Part shown: in pieces, positions 8,290 through 17,806 of the stretch | Layout of the letters: every line of letters begins with the position of its first letter | Position numbering within the stretch: position 1 is the first letter of the stretch | Source: CALJFL01 sp039964455 | GTDB lineage: Bacteria > Pseudomonadota > Gammaproteobacteria > Pseudomonadales > Halieaceae | Assembly (NCBI GenBank): GCA_039964455.1 | Contig: JBDVXK010000013.1 | Location: 510,274 to 574,273, forward strand | Reading direction: 5' to 3' | DNA: 64,000 nt | The notes under the pieces: model-generated | Seen by the model: only the letters and a program-made list of their open reading frames with translations | The model's database searches: none | What the model was told of the DNA's origin: nothing | Made by a program: the position numbers and the translations under genes

Positions 8290-11187
8290 ATGTCGATTAA
8301 CACCACCGAATTACCTGCCGAGCTGGTTAGCCAGGCGGAGCTGGCCTGGAATAATGTCAGCGAGGCAGCGGACGATGCTGTCATCCAGGGGCTGGAGCAA
8401 GCAATGGAAGACCCGGCTTATGCGCGGCAGTGCGCTCGGGTGCTGGCCTGCAGTCCCTTTGTCGCCGATGCGGTCAGGCGTAAACCCGGCCTGTTGCTCG
8501 AGTTGCTCAGCAGTGGTGCGCTGCGAGATTGTCTCCCCACCGATGCGTGGCAGCAGGAACTGGCCACCCTGTTGGCCCAATCCGATCTGGAATTGGGGGT
8601 GGTGCTGCGCCGGTTTCGTCAGCGTCATATGGTGCGCATCATCTGGAGAGACTTTTGCCGCCTGGCTGATACTCAGGAAACCGTGCATGATACCTCCCTG
8701 CTGGCTGAGGCCTGTATTGCCGCCGCCCAGACGCATTGCCAGGCTTCATTGGAAGCCCGACACGGCCGACCGCTGGGTGCCCGCTCGGGAGAACCGCAAG
8801 AGCTGATTGTTATCGCCATGGGCAAACTGGGCGCTGGCGAGCTCAATGTTTCTTCGGACATCGACCTCGTCTTCGCTTATCCCGAATCGGGAAAAACCGA
8901 CGGCAGTGAGAAACCGCTCAGTAATGAGGAGTTTTTTACCAAACTGGGTCGGGCCGTTATTGCCGCGCTGGATGCAGTTACCGCCGAAGGCTTTGTTTTC
9001 AGAGTTGATATGCGTTTGCGGCCCTATGGCGATAGCGGTGCGCTGGTGCATAACTTCGGTGCCCTGGAAGAGTACTATCAGGATCAGGGCCGTGACTGGG
9101 AGCGTTACGCGCTGATCAAGGCCAGGCCGTTGACCGGTGGTGCCGAACAGGGTGCTCACCTGATGACTGCGCTGCAACCATTTATTTTCCGTCGATATAT
9201 CGATTTCGGAGTGATAGACAGTCTGCGCTCGATGAAGGCTGGAATTAGTGCCGAGGTTCGGCGTCGTGGACTGCAGGCCGATGTGAAGCTGGGACATGGA
9301 GGTATTCGCGAAGTCGAATTCATAGCCCAGTGCTTCCAGCTTATCCGAGGTGGGCGCGACCTTGGTCTGCAACAGCGCGAGTTGCTGCCCGTGCTTGCCG
9401 AGTGTGCGGCCCTGGGTTGCTTGCCAACTGAGGAGGTGGCCCAGTTGCGGGAAGCCTACCTGTTCCTGCGCGATAGCGAGCATGCCATTCAGGGCTATGC
9501 TGACAAACAGACCCAGGCGCTGCCTACCGAACCCCTGCCTCGACTGGCAATGGCCGTGGTAATGGGCTTTGCCAACTGGCAGGCATACGAGCAAGCCCTT
9601 GACGCCCTTCGCCAGCAGGTCTCGCAGATTTTTGACCAGCTGATTGCGGCGCCAGAGGACGCTGACTCCGAGGAGGATATCGCCCCCGCACTCACTGATG
9701 AAGGCCTTGCAGAGCTGGGATTTGATCCCGAGGGCCAGGCTGGGGAGCAATTGCGCAGCCTGTTGGCCAGCCCCAGGGTACTGGCCTTGCAGGCCGAGGG
9801 TCGCGAGCGACTCGATCGCTTTATCCCGCAGTTACTCAAGGGCTGCGCGGCTAATGAGAATGCGGATCTGGCGTTGCAGAGAATCTTGCCGTTGGTTACT
9901 GCGGTGTTGCGGCGCAGTGCCTATCTGGCGCTGTTACTGGAGAACCCTGCGGCACTGACAGAGTTGGTGAACCTTTGTGCTGCCAGCCCCTGGATCGCCG
10001 AGCAGATGGCGAAAAGCCCGGTATTGCTGGACGAATTGCTGGATGGCGCCAGCCTCTATTCGGCACCGGACAAGGACCTGCTGCGCGACGAGTTGCGACA
10101 ACAGGTAGCACGACTGTCCGAGGATGACCTGGAGGCGCAGATGGATGTTCTGCGCTACTTCAAGGCCTCCCATGTATTGAGAGTTGCTGCCAGCGAATTG
10201 TCCGGCAGCTTGCCTGTGATGCAGGTGAGCGACAAATTGACGTTCATTGCCGAGGTCATACTCGAGCAGGTGCTGGCCGTGGCCTGGGCCGATCTCACTG
10301 CACGCTACGGTCAGCCAGAGCGTTCGGGAGAGGGTACCGGTTTTGCGGTTTATGGCTACGGCAAGTTGGGCGGGCTTGAGCTGGGCTATGGCTCAGACCT
10401 TGATCTTGTGTTCATTTACGATGCCGCCCGTCAGGGCGTCACTGATGGTTCCCGCCCGGTCGATAACACCGTGTTTTACACCCGTCTGGGCCAGCGCATG
10501 ATCCATATCCTGGAAACCCGTATGGCACTGGGCCAACTCTACGAAGTAGATATGCGGCTGCGGCCCTCGGGCGACTCGGGGATGCTGGTAAGCAGTTGCA
10601 AGGGCTTTGCCGATTACCAGCGGGATACAGCCTGGACCTGGGAGCACCAGGCGTTGGTGCGAGCGCGCTTTGTAGCTGGTGATACTGCGGTAGCCGAGCA
10701 GGTTGATGCTGTGCGACGTGAAACCCTGTGCCAGTCGCGAAGTGAGGGCGAGCTTGCTCATGAAGTCCAGGCAATGAGACAGCGCATGCGTGAGCACCTG
10801 CTGCCTCCGGAGGTCGACGAAAAAAGGCAATTTCACCTAAAACAGGGTGATGGCGGTATCGTAGATATCGAATTTATGGTGCAATATGCGGTCTTGGCGT
10901 GGTCCCACCGCGTACCTGGGCTGGCCGTTTGGTCAGACAACGTACGTATTCTGGAAGCGCTGGGCGAGGAAGAGCTGTTTACGCCGGAGGAGTGCGATGT
11001 ACTCACCGATGCCTATCTCGCCTACCGCTCCGCTGCTCACCAACTTGCCTTGCAGCAGCAGTCTGGCGTTGTTCAGGCTGATCGCTTTGGTGACTTTCGA
11101 GCCGCAGTCCGTGCCAAGTGGGAGCGTTTGTTTGCTCCTTATTCGGATTTCAAACCGCAGGATCAGGAAACAGGAGTAGTGAGATGA
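8290..11187 (+). CDS. glnE: Bifunctional glutamine synthetase adenylyltransferase/deadenylase
   Basis: Adds AMP to, and removes it from, glutamine synthetase in response to PII and glutamine, adjusting nitrogen assimilation. At 965 residues it is full length. The two nucleotidyltransferase-like domains are visible: SSDIDLVFAY at about residue 188 (deadenylase half) and GSDLDLVFIYD at about 700 (adenylylase half), each followed by an RVDMRLRPYGDSG or EVDMRLRPSGDSG motif. Its stop overlaps the ilvE start as ATGA, implying translational coupling. The glnE-ilvE-waaF-waaC order is known from Pseudomonas. Confidence 0.97.
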   Translation: MSINTTELPAELVSQAELAWNNVSEAADDAVIQGLEQAMEDPAYARQCARVLACSPFVADAVRRKPGLLLELLSSGALRDCLPTDAWQQELATLLAQSDLELGVVLRRFRQRHMVRIIWRDFCRLADTQETVHDTSLLAEACIAAAQTHCQASLEARHGRPLGARSGEPQELIVIAMGKLGAGELNVSSDIDLVFAYPESGKTDGSEKPLSNEEFFTKLGRAVIAALDAVTAEGFVFRVDMRLRPYGDSGALVHNFGALEEYYQDQGRDWERYALIKARPLTGGAEQGAHLMTALQPFIFRRYIDFGVIDSLRSMKAGISAEVRRRGLQADVKLGHGGIREVEFIAQCFQLIRGGRDLGLQQRELLPVLAECAALGCLPTEEVAQLREAYLFLRDSEHAIQGYADKQTQALPTEPLPRLAMAVVMGFANWQAYEQALDALRQQVSQIFDQLIAAPEDADSEEDIAPALTDEGLAELGFDPEGQAGEQLRSLLASPRVLALQAEGRERLDRFIPQLLKGCAANENADLALQRILPLVTAVLRRSAYLALLLENPAALTELVNLCAASPWIAEQMAKSPVLLDELLDGASLYSAPDKDLLRDELRQQVARLSEDDLEAQMDVLRYFKASHVLRVAASELSGSLPVMQVSDKLTFIAEVILEQVLAVAWADLTARYGQPERSGEGTGFAVYGYGKLGGLELGYGSDLDLVFIYDAARQGVTDGSRPVDNTVFYTRLGQRMIHILETRMALGQLYEVDMRLRPSGDSGMLVSSCKGFADYQRDTAWTWEHQALVRARFVAGDTAVAEQVDAVRRETLCQSRSEGELAHEVQAMRQRMREHLLPPEVDEKRQFHLKQGDGGIVDIEFMVQYAVLAWSHRVPGLAVWSDNVRILEALGEEELFTPEECDVLTDAYLAYRSAAHQLALQQQSGVVQADRFGDFRAAVRAKWERLFAPYSDFKPQDQETGVVR

Positions 11188-12110
11188 GTCTGGCCGATCG
11201 CGATGGTCTTATTTGGCTTGATGGAAAAATGGTGCCCTGGCGGGAAGCCAAGGTGCACGTGCTCACTCATACCCTGCACTATGGCCTGGGCGTGTTCGAA
11301 GGTGTTCGTGCCTATCATACGCCGAATGACGGCACCTGCATTTTCCGTCTGCAGGAGCATACCGACCGATTGTTCAATTCAGCCAAGATACTCTCCATGT
11401 CCATGCCATTTGATAAGGAGACGCTTAATCAGGCGCAGAAAGATGTGGTCAGGGAGAATGGCCTGGAGGAAGGCTATCTTCGACCCATGTGTTTTTATGG
11501 CTCAGAAGGTATGGGTCTGCGCGCCGACAACCTGAAAACGCACGTTATGGTTGCCGCCTGGGAATGGCCCTCTTACATGGACCCCGAAGCACGTGATCGT
11601 GGTATCAAGGTGCGCACGTCCTCGTTCACCCGACACCACGTCAATATTGCCATGTGTAAAGCCAAGGCCAATGGCAACTACATCAACTCGATGTTGGCTC
11701 TACGCGAAGCCCTTGAAAGTGGCGCTGAAGAGGCGTTGCTGCTGGATAATGAAGGCTATGTCGCCGAGGGCAGCGGTGAAAACGTATTTTTGATTCGTGA
11801 CAATCGAATCTACACCCCTGAGCTGACCTCTTGCCTGGATGGCATCACCCGCCGAACCATTTTCACTCTGGCCGAGGAACTCGGTTTTACCGTCGAAGAG
11901 AAGCGTATCACTCGCGATGAAGTGTATATCGCCGATGAAGCGTTTTTTACCGGTACCGCCGCAGAGGTAGTGCCCATTCGCGAATTGGATGGTCGGGCGA
12001 TCGGTAGCGGTTCCAGAGGCCCCATCACTGAGAAGCTGCAAGCCATGTATTTCGACTCGGTGCGCGGTAACCGGGCCGAGAATCGCGAGTGGCTGGCACC
12101 AGTGGCCTGA
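11184..12110 (+). CDS. ilvE: Branched-chain amino acid aminotransferase
   Basis: PLP-dependent transaminase for the last step of valine, leucine and isoleucine synthesis. I chose the ATG at 11184 because it overlaps the glnE stop by four bases and gives 308 residues, the family length, starting MSLADRDGLIWLDGKMVPW. A longer in-frame reading from 11118 lies wholly within glnE and is unlikely. K159 in CKAKANGNYINS is the expected PLP lysine. The fold-type IV features YVAEGSGENVF and FFTGTAAEVVPI are present. It pairs functionally with ilvD at the left end of the window. Confidence 0.96.
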   Translation: MSLADRDGLIWLDGKMVPWREAKVHVLTHTLHYGLGVFEGVRAYHTPNDGTCIFRLQEHTDRLFNSAKILSMSMPFDKETLNQAQKDVVRENGLEEGYLRPMCFYGSEGMGLRADNLKTHVMVAAWEWPSYMDPEARDRGIKVRTSSFTRHHVNIAMCKAKANGNYINSMLALREALESGAEEALLLDNEGYVAEGSGENVFLIRDNRIYTPELTSCLDGITRRTIFTLAEELGFTVEEKRITRDEVYIADEAFFTGTAAEVVPIRELDGRAIGSGSRGPITEKLQAMYFDSVRGNRAENREWLAPVA

Positions 12111-12140
12111 GCATCCGGACGGTAGTCGACGTCTGCCGCC

Positions 12141-13196
12141 ATGAAATCTGACAACGAAAAAGTGCTGATCGTCGGCCCGTCCTGGGTCGGCGATATGGTG
12201 ATGTCACAGGCGCTCTATACCTATCTGCAACAGTCTCGCCCCGGCGTGAGCATAGACGTTTTGGCGCCAGCGTGGAGCGAGCCGCTGTTGCAGCGCATGC
12301 CTGAAGTTAATGCCGCATTGACCAAGCCTATAGGGCATGGGGAACTGGCTCTGGGTCGCCGGCGACGCTTGGGGCGACAGCTGCGCTCCTCGGCCTATGA
12401 TCAGGCGATTATCCTGCCCAATTCGATCAAAGCAGCACTGGTACCTTTTCTGGCTAGGATACCCCGACGCACAGGCTGGCGTGGCGAACTGCGTTACGGC
12501 CTTCTCAACGACCTGCGGCGGTTGGATAGCGAGGCACTGCCATTGATGGTGCAGCGGTTTGTGGCGCTGGGCCAGGACGCCGGCGCAGCGCTGCCTGCCA
12601 CCTTGCCCACACCCTCTCTCGCGGTTCGACCGGAGGCAGCGAGAGCCTGTGCCGAACGCTTTGGGCTATCCACGGAGCGGCCAATGTTAGCCCTGTGCCC
12701 GGGAGCTGAATTCGGCGCTGCCAAGCGCTGGCCCGCGGACTATTTCGCCACGCTGGCGGCCAATTATCTGCAACAGGGCTGGCAGCTTGTCCTGTTTGGT
12801 TCCGAACGCGATGCCGAGGTCACCGCTGCTATTGCCGCGGCGCTTGATGGCCATGCTGCCTGTCATGACCTCGCCGGGCGCACCACGCTCTCGCAGGCTA
12901 TAGACTTATTGTCGCTGGCCGATGCTGTGGTCAGTAATGACTCCGGGCTGATGCATATTGCCGCTGCACTGCAGCGTCCCACTATGGTGATCTACGGCCC
13001 TACCTCACCCGGCTTTACGCCACCGCTGTCAGACAGGGCGGCCATGCAGGTGAGTGAGCTGGAATGCGCGCCTTGTTTTCAGCGTGAGTGCCCCCTGCAA
13101 CACCACCGGTGTATGCGCGAGGCCCTGCCCGAGCAGGTTGCTGATAAACTGGCAGACCTGATCGCAAGGGAAGAGTCACAGGGGGTGACACGCTAG
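12141..13196 (+). CDS. waaF: LPS heptosyltransferase II
   Basis: Transfers the second L-glycero-D-manno-heptose from ADP-heptose to the inner LPS core at the cytoplasmic face of the inner membrane. A GT9-family protein of 351 residues. It starts KVLIVGPSWVGDMVMSQALY and carries the acceptor-side GPSWVGDMVM motif and the donor-side LCPGAEFGAAKRWP and NDSGLMHIAAAL motifs. The C-terminus has a Cys-rich CAPCFQRECPLQHHRCM stretch common in WaaF. It begins 30 bases after ilvE. Its stop TAG shares a base with the GTG start of waaC. Confidence 0.95.
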   Translation: MKSDNEKVLIVGPSWVGDMVMSQALYTYLQQSRPGVSIDVLAPAWSEPLLQRMPEVNAALTKPIGHGELALGRRRRLGRQLRSSAYDQAIILPNSIKAALVPFLARIPRRTGWRGELRYGLLNDLRRLDSEALPLMVQRFVALGQDAGAALPATLPTPSLAVRPEAARACAERFGLSTERPMLALCPGAEFGAAKRWPADYFATLAANYLQQGWQLVLFGSERDAEVTAAIAAALDGHAACHDLAGRTTLSQAIDLLSLADAVVSNDSGLMHIAAALQRPTMVIYGPTSPGFTPPLSDRAAMQVSELECAPCFQRECPLQHHRCMREALPEQVADKLADLIAREESQGVTR

Positions 13197-14197
13197 TGCG
13201 GGTGCTGGTCGTCAAGATGTCTTCACTGGGTGATATTATTCACACCCTGCCGGCGCTCACCGATGCCGCCAGAGCGCTGCCGCACTGCCGCTTTGACTGG
13301 GTGGTGGAGGAGGCATTTGCTGAAATTCCCGCCTGGCATCCCGCGGTAGACAGGGTTATTCCGATTGCCTTGCGGCGCTGGCGTAAAAACCCTCTTCGTG
13401 ATTTTACCGGCCCGGAATGGCGGCAATTTCGACAGGCTTTGCGCAAGGACCATTACGATGTGGTTATCGACGCCCAGGGCTTACTGAAGAGCGCCCTTGT
13501 AGCAAGGCTGGTCAAGGCGCCAATCTTTGGTATGGACAAACACTCGGTGCGCGAGCGTATTGCCAGCCGGGGTTATCATCAGAAAATAGCAGTGCCGCGT
13601 GAATTACATGCGGTTGAACGCATTCGGCAGCTGTTTGCCAGTGCGCTCAATTATCCTCTGCCTGAGGCGCCCGGCGACTATGGTGTTCGCCAACGCCTCA
13701 AGCCTGCCAAAGACGATCTGCCACCCAGCTTGCTGTTTTTTCATGGCACAGCGCGGGCGGAAAAACTGTGGCCCGAACCTTACTGGCAGGCCCTGGCAAC
13801 GCAGGCCGGACAGGCGGGCTTCGGGGTCTGGATGCCCTGGGGCAGTGAAGAAGAGCGTATTCGGGCTGAGCGTATTGCGGATGAGTGTTCGGCGGTTCAA
13901 GTGTTGCCAAAACTGGATTTGCTGGGCCTGGCCAGCATGCTTTTGGAAGTGGACGGAGCTGTTGCGGTAGACACCGGCTTGGCACACCTGGCAGCCGCTC
14001 TGGACGTACCCACGGTCTCACTCTATGGGCCAACTGATACGCGACTCATCGGTGCCTATGGTCGCAATCAGGCACACATACAGTCGCCGGTGGGTGTGAA
14101 GCAGACAACGCAGCCGGAAGAAATGATGGCGTCCATTACCCCTGATATGGCGTGGACTGCCTTGCAGTCGGCATTATCCGATGGCAGCCAGTCATGA
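13196..14197 (+). CDS. waaC: LPS heptosyltransferase I
   Basis: Adds the first heptose to Kdo2-lipid A, using ADP-heptose. A GT9-family protein of 333 residues. The N-terminus (M)RVLVVKMSSLGDIIHTLPAL and the donor-site DTGLAHLAAALDVPTVSLYGPTD are diagnostic. It starts with GTG at 13196, overlapping the waaF stop by one base, and its stop overlaps the waaG start as ATGA. The coupling suggests the heptosyl- and glucosyltransferases are made in fixed proportion. Substrate is supplied in part by HldE, encoded about 16 kb downstream. Confidence 0.95.
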   Translation: MRVLVVKMSSLGDIIHTLPALTDAARALPHCRFDWVVEEAFAEIPAWHPAVDRVIPIALRRWRKNPLRDFTGPEWRQFRQALRKDHYDVVIDAQGLLKSALVARLVKAPIFGMDKHSVRERIASRGYHQKIAVPRELHAVERIRQLFASALNYPLPEAPGDYGVRQRLKPAKDDLPPSLLFFHGTARAEKLWPEPYWQALATQAGQAGFGVWMPWGSEEERIRAERIADECSAVQVLPKLDLLGLASMLLEVDGAVAVDTGLAHLAAALDVPTVSLYGPTDTRLIGAYGRNQAHIQSPVGVKQTTQPEEMMASITPDMAWTALQSALSDGSQS

Positions 14198-15336
14198 AGC
14201 TGGCGTTCCTACTTTACAAGTATTTTCCCTATGGCGGCATGCAGCGAGACTTCCGCCGCTTTGTGGAGGAAGTGTATAAGCGCGGTCATGCCTGCAGGGT
14301 GTATTACATCAGTTGGCAGGGAGAGGTCTTGCCCGGTGTGGATATGCGGCAGGTGCCGGTGCGTGCGATGACTAATCAGGTGCGTAACGCGCGCTACCAC
14401 GACTGGGTGCAGGCTGATCTGGCCTTAGACCCCGTTGATGCGGTGGTGGGTTTTAACAAGATGCCCGGCCTGGATATCTACTACGCGGCAGATTCTTGCT
14501 ATCTCGACAAGGCTCTGACCGAGCGTGGTTGGCTATACCGGCGCGGCTCTCGCTTTCGTCATTTTGCCGAATACGAAGCGGCGGTGTTTGGTCAGCAAAG
14601 CACCACAGAGATACTGTTGATAGCGAAGACGGAACAGGACAAATTTGAGCGGCACTATCACACTGACCCGGCGAGGTTGCATATGCTGCCTCCCGGAGTT
14701 TCGCGGGATCGCTGTGTGCCTGCTGACGCCCAGCAGCGCAGACGTCGCCTGCGCAGCGAACTGGGCCTTGAAGGTAATCATTTTGCGATGCTTTTTGTCG
14801 GCTCCGGCTTTATCAAGAAGGGCCTGGACCGCGCCATCGTAGCGCTGGCCGCGCTGCAGCAGGAGCGTACTGATACTGTCTCCAGGCTCTTCGTGGTGGG
14901 GCAGGATCGAGAGCGTCGATTCAAGCGGCTAGCGCGGCGTTTGGGTGTGGCCGACAGTGTCACTTTTCTCGGCGGTCGCGATGATATCCCCGACCTGCTG
15001 CTCGCCGCCGATACCTTGGTTCATCCGGCCCTGGATGAGGCTGGCGGTATCGTTTTATTGGAAGCGCTGGTGGCAGGCTTACCCGTGGTGGTCACGGACG
15101 TGTGTGGCTATGCGCACCATATAAGTAGCGCAGCTGCCGGCATAGTGCTGTCTACTCCTTTTGAGCAGTCCCAACTCGACCAGGCAGTTCACCGAATGCT
15201 GGATGGCTATTACCGCGGACAGTGCCGTGAGCGCGGCCTGGAGTATGCCGCTCGCGTGGACCTGTATTCCATGCATAGCACGGGCGCAGAGCTGATAGAA
15301 AAGCTGGCGGCTGCCAGGGCAGGAAACACATCGTGA
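14194..15336 (+). CDS. waaG: LPS core glycosyltransferase, WaaG-like (GT4)
   Basis: Probably adds the first outer-core hexose onto heptose II. The 380 residues form a GT4 (GT-B) protein. The start MKLAFLLYKYFPYGGMQRDF is a strong WaaG signature, and the E-x7-E donor motif region HPALDEAGGIVLLEALVAGLPVV is present at about residue 281. The ATG at 14194 overlaps the waaC stop. An upstream in-frame ATG at 14152 lies inside waaC and would add 14 atypical residues. The stop overlaps the GTG start of waaP. The acceptor sugar is inferred from position and homology only. Confidence 0.92.
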   Translation: MKLAFLLYKYFPYGGMQRDFRRFVEEVYKRGHACRVYYISWQGEVLPGVDMRQVPVRAMTNQVRNARYHDWVQADLALDPVDAVVGFNKMPGLDIYYAADSCYLDKALTERGWLYRRGSRFRHFAEYEAAVFGQQSTTEILLIAKTEQDKFERHYHTDPARLHMLPPGVSRDRCVPADAQQRRRRLRSELGLEGNHFAMLFVGSGFIKKGLDRAIVALAALQQERTDTVSRLFVVGQDRERRFKRLARRLGVADSVTFLGGRDDIPDLLLAADTLVHPALDEAGGIVLLEALVAGLPVVVTDVCGYAHHISSAAAGIVLSTPFEQSQLDQAVHRMLDGYYRGQCRERGLEYAARVDLYSMHSTGAELIEKLAAARAGNTS

Positions 15337-16157
15337 GCGAACACTACTTGCGTGATGATATTGCTGCACAGCTGGGTTCCCAGTCGTTGTTAAGCTGGGC
15401 ACAAAAACTGGCGGATGCCGCTTCACCTGCCGATATTTACCGTTCAAAGGAAGGGCGCAAGACGCTGCGTTTTATCGCCGATGGTCGTCCCTATTTCCTG
15501 AAACTTCACCTTGGAATCGGTTGGCGGGAAGTCCTGAAAAATATACTTAAACTCCGTATGCCGGTTACCGGTGCCCGCAATGAATACGACGCGGTTTGTC
15601 GCCTTACCCGGATCGGTGTTCCCACGCTCTCGGTGGCGGCCTATTCGGTAGAAGGCCGCAACCCCGCGCGACAGCGCTCGTTGCTGGTGACCGATGAGCT
15701 GACGGGAACTATCAGTCTGGAAGACTTTTGTGAGCATTGGGCCAGCAACCCGCCCAGCTTTGCGGTGCGCAGCAAATTGATCAGGGTTGTGGCGGACAGT
15801 GCCCGTCGCATGCATGGGGCGGGAATCAACCACCGCGATTTTTATCTGTGTCACTTTCATCTGGCGGAAGAGACGCTCTCTGGCGAAACGCCCCGTTGTC
15901 ACATTATTGACCTTCACAGGGCGCAGCTGCGCGATCGCACGCCACGGCGGTGGCGGGTGAAAGACCTGGCAGGGCTTTACTTCTCGGCAATCGACAGTGG
16001 CTTGCGTCGCCGCGATATTTTGCGCTTCTTGCGGGATTACTGTGATGGTGACCTGCGCACGGCCCTGACAAAAGACAAGCGGTTCTGGCAGCAGGTTGAG
16101 CAAAGGGCGCGCGCACTGTACCTGCGCGAAAGAGGCGCAGAGGCGCCTGTGTTGTGA
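15333..16157 (+). CDS. waaP: LPS core heptose(I) kinase
   Basis: Phosphorylates heptose I of the inner core. In Pseudomonas this phosphate is important for outer-membrane integrity. 274 residues with a eukaryotic-like kinase fold. The catalytic-loop signature HRDFYLCHFHL is at about residue 166 and the Mg-binding IIDLHRAQLR follows at about 190. The SKEGRKTLRF and RPYFLKLHLG stretches form the nucleotide-binding lobe. It starts with GTG at 15333, overlapping the waaG stop, and its stop overlaps the start of the next kinase gene by four bases. Confidence 0.93.
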   Translation: MSEHYLRDDIAAQLGSQSLLSWAQKLADAASPADIYRSKEGRKTLRFIADGRPYFLKLHLGIGWREVLKNILKLRMPVTGARNEYDAVCRLTRIGVPTLSVAAYSVEGRNPARQRSLLVTDELTGTISLEDFCEHWASNPPSFAVRSKLIRVVADSARRMHGAGINHRDFYLCHFHLAEETLSGETPRCHIIDLHRAQLRDRTPRRWRVKDLAGLYFSAIDSGLRRRDILRFLRDYCDGDLRTALTKDKRFWQQVEQRARALYLRERGAEAPVL

Positions 16158-16939
16158 CAACGCAAAGCGGAGTAACTAAGGCCGGAATCGTGCGCGGTGA
16201 GGGCAGTCTGGTGCCGGTACTGCAGGAAGCCCTGCAGAAGCTGGATTCTCCGACGTCCTGGCTTGAGCAACACGGGCGTGCGCTAAAGAGTGAGCAGGCT
16301 GGAACCGTAGGTCTGCTGGAGCTTGCCGGGCAGGATTGTTACATCAAGTTTTTTTGCGCCCGCTCGCGGGTTCAACGCTTAGGTTTTGCATTGGGCCTTA
16401 GTCGGGCAGCCCGGGCTTTTGATGCAGGCCTGTCGTTGGCCAAAACTGGCCTGCCGGTAGCGCAGCCATTGGCCTGTTTGCGCCTCCCTGACGCTATGGT
16501 GTTGCTGACGACGGCTATTCACGGCACTGACCTCAAGGCGCTCTGGTTATCCCAGCGGGAAGAGGATGATTGGACGCTAATCATGTCCCGTGCGGCAGCA
16601 ACCTTAGCCAGGCTGCACGGGGAGGGTTTTGTCCATGGCGATTGTAAGTGGGGCAATCTACTTTGGGATGGTAGCGAAGTGGTAATGGTAGACCTGGACG
16701 GCGTGCAGCGATCCACGAGTACTCGTCGGCAGGGCCGCGATCTTGCGCGTTTTGTGCTCAATGCCGAAGAATTATCGGTAGACAAGGAAATTTTTGAGAC
16801 CTTCGTCAGCGTTTACGCGAAAAGCACGGGTTCCGCAAAAACCGCCGTGATAGAGTTGCTCGCGCCCGTGCTGGTTCAGTTGCGGCGGCGTCATAAAGAT
16901 AAATACGGCCAACGTGGCGTTAGACTGGTAGGAGAATGA
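16154..16939 (+). CDS. LPS kinase-like protein (second kinase)
   Basis: A 261-residue kinase-fold protein of the LPS kinase (Kdo/WaaP-like) superfamily. The active-site loop HGDCKWGNLLWD (about 161-172) and the metal-binding MVDLDGV (about 177) are present, as is a nucleotide-lobe lysine in CYIKFF. It starts with GTG overlapping waaP as GTGA. In Pseudomonas the region after waaP also holds further kinase-like genes; their sugar substrates are not fully assigned. A role in phosphorylating another core heptose or Kdo is inference. It ends 6 bases before the lipase gene. Confidence 0.82.
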   Translation: MTTQSGVTKAGIVRGEGSLVPVLQEALQKLDSPTSWLEQHGRALKSEQAGTVGLLELAGQDCYIKFFCARSRVQRLGFALGLSRAARAFDAGLSLAKTGLPVAQPLACLRLPDAMVLLTTAIHGTDLKALWLSQREEDDWTLIMSRAAATLARLHGEGFVHGDCKWGNLLWDGSEVVMVDLDGVQRSTSTRRQGRDLARFVLNAEELSVDKEIFETFVSVYAKSTGSAKTAVIELLAPVLVQLRRRHKDKYGQRGVRLVGE

Positions 16940-16945
16940 TTAGCT

Positions 16946-17806
16946 ATGAGTGAAGCGATGAATGCGGAAATACCGCGGTCGCAGATGGGAAGCGAGGAAC
17001 ATCGACTTGCCGGCGGTGTTTTTTATCGTCATTGGCGAGCACAACCCCCGGTGAGAGCGGTCATTTTGCTGGTGCATGGTCTGGGTGAGCATAGCGGCCG
17101 CTATAACGACTTCGCTGATTATTTTACGGAGCAGGGTATTGCCGTAGTCGCACCCGATCATCTTGGGCACGGTGAGTCCCCGGGCGTGCGCTCCCATATT
17201 GGGAGCTTTGACGAATTTATCCAGCCGCTGGATGAGTTGCGTGAGGCTATTAGCGAATGGTACCCGGAGGCGCCTTGCTTCCTGGTGGGGCATAGCATGG
17301 GAGGATTAATTACTGCGCGCTATCTTCTCGACAGGCAGGATTGGTTTGAGGGCGCAGCGTTGTCGGCTGCAGCTTTACAGACAGCGCCGCCGCCATCCGC
17401 TCTGACATTGATGATTATCAGGTTGTTAACGTTAATCCGCCCCACCGCCGGGGTTATGCAGCTTGACCCTTCAGAGGTGAGCCGGGACGCGGATGTGGTC
17501 AAGCGCTATATAGAGGATCCGCTGGTACACAATGGCAAGATTACTGCCGGTCTGGCCCGCGCACTATTCAAGACAATGGACGAAGTGTCGGCGGGCAGTA
17601 GTGCAATTCGTCTGCCTGTGCTGGTAATGCACGGAGAGGCGGATGTCATGACCACTCCCGCCGGGTCGGAAGCTTTTCACGAAGCCATCTCTTCTGCGGA
17701 CAAACGGCTGCGTATTTATCCGCAGTTGTATCATGAGATATTCAACGAGCCGGAGCGCCTGCAGGTGCTTGGCGAACTTCGCGACTGGATCCTGGAACGG
17801 GCCTGA
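16946..17806 (+). CDS. Monoacylglycerol lipase-like alpha/beta hydrolase
   Basis: A 286-residue serine hydrolase of the Hydrolase_4/lysophospholipase-monoglyceride lipase family. Oxyanion-loop motif VHGLGEHSGRY, nucleophile elbow GHSMGG (Ser about 117), acid in HGEADVMT (about 229) and His in YHEIFNE (about 262) complete the triad. There is no signal peptide, so it is probably cytoplasmic. It begins 6 bases after the second LPS kinase and ends flush against the convergent sulfotransferase gene. The substrate, probably monoacylglycerol or a lysophospholipid, is inferred from the family. Confidence 0.88.
   Translation: MSEAMNAEIPRSQMGSEEHRLAGGVFYRHWRAQPPVRAVILLVHGLGEHSGRYNDFADYFTEQGIAVVAPDHLGHGESPGVRSHIGSFDEFIQPLDELREAISEWYPEAPCFLVGHSMGGLITARYLLDRQDWFEGAALSAAALQTAPPPSALTLMIIRLLTLIRPTAGVMQLDPSEVSRDADVVKRYIEDPLVHNGKITAGLARALFKTMDEVSAGSSAIRLPVLVMHGEADVMTTPAGSEAFHEAISSADKRLRIYPQLYHEIFNEPERLQVLGELRDWILERA

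Noticed and set aside
8746..9750. 334-codon minus-strand frame
   Set aside because: Antisense to glnE, which is intact across the whole interval.
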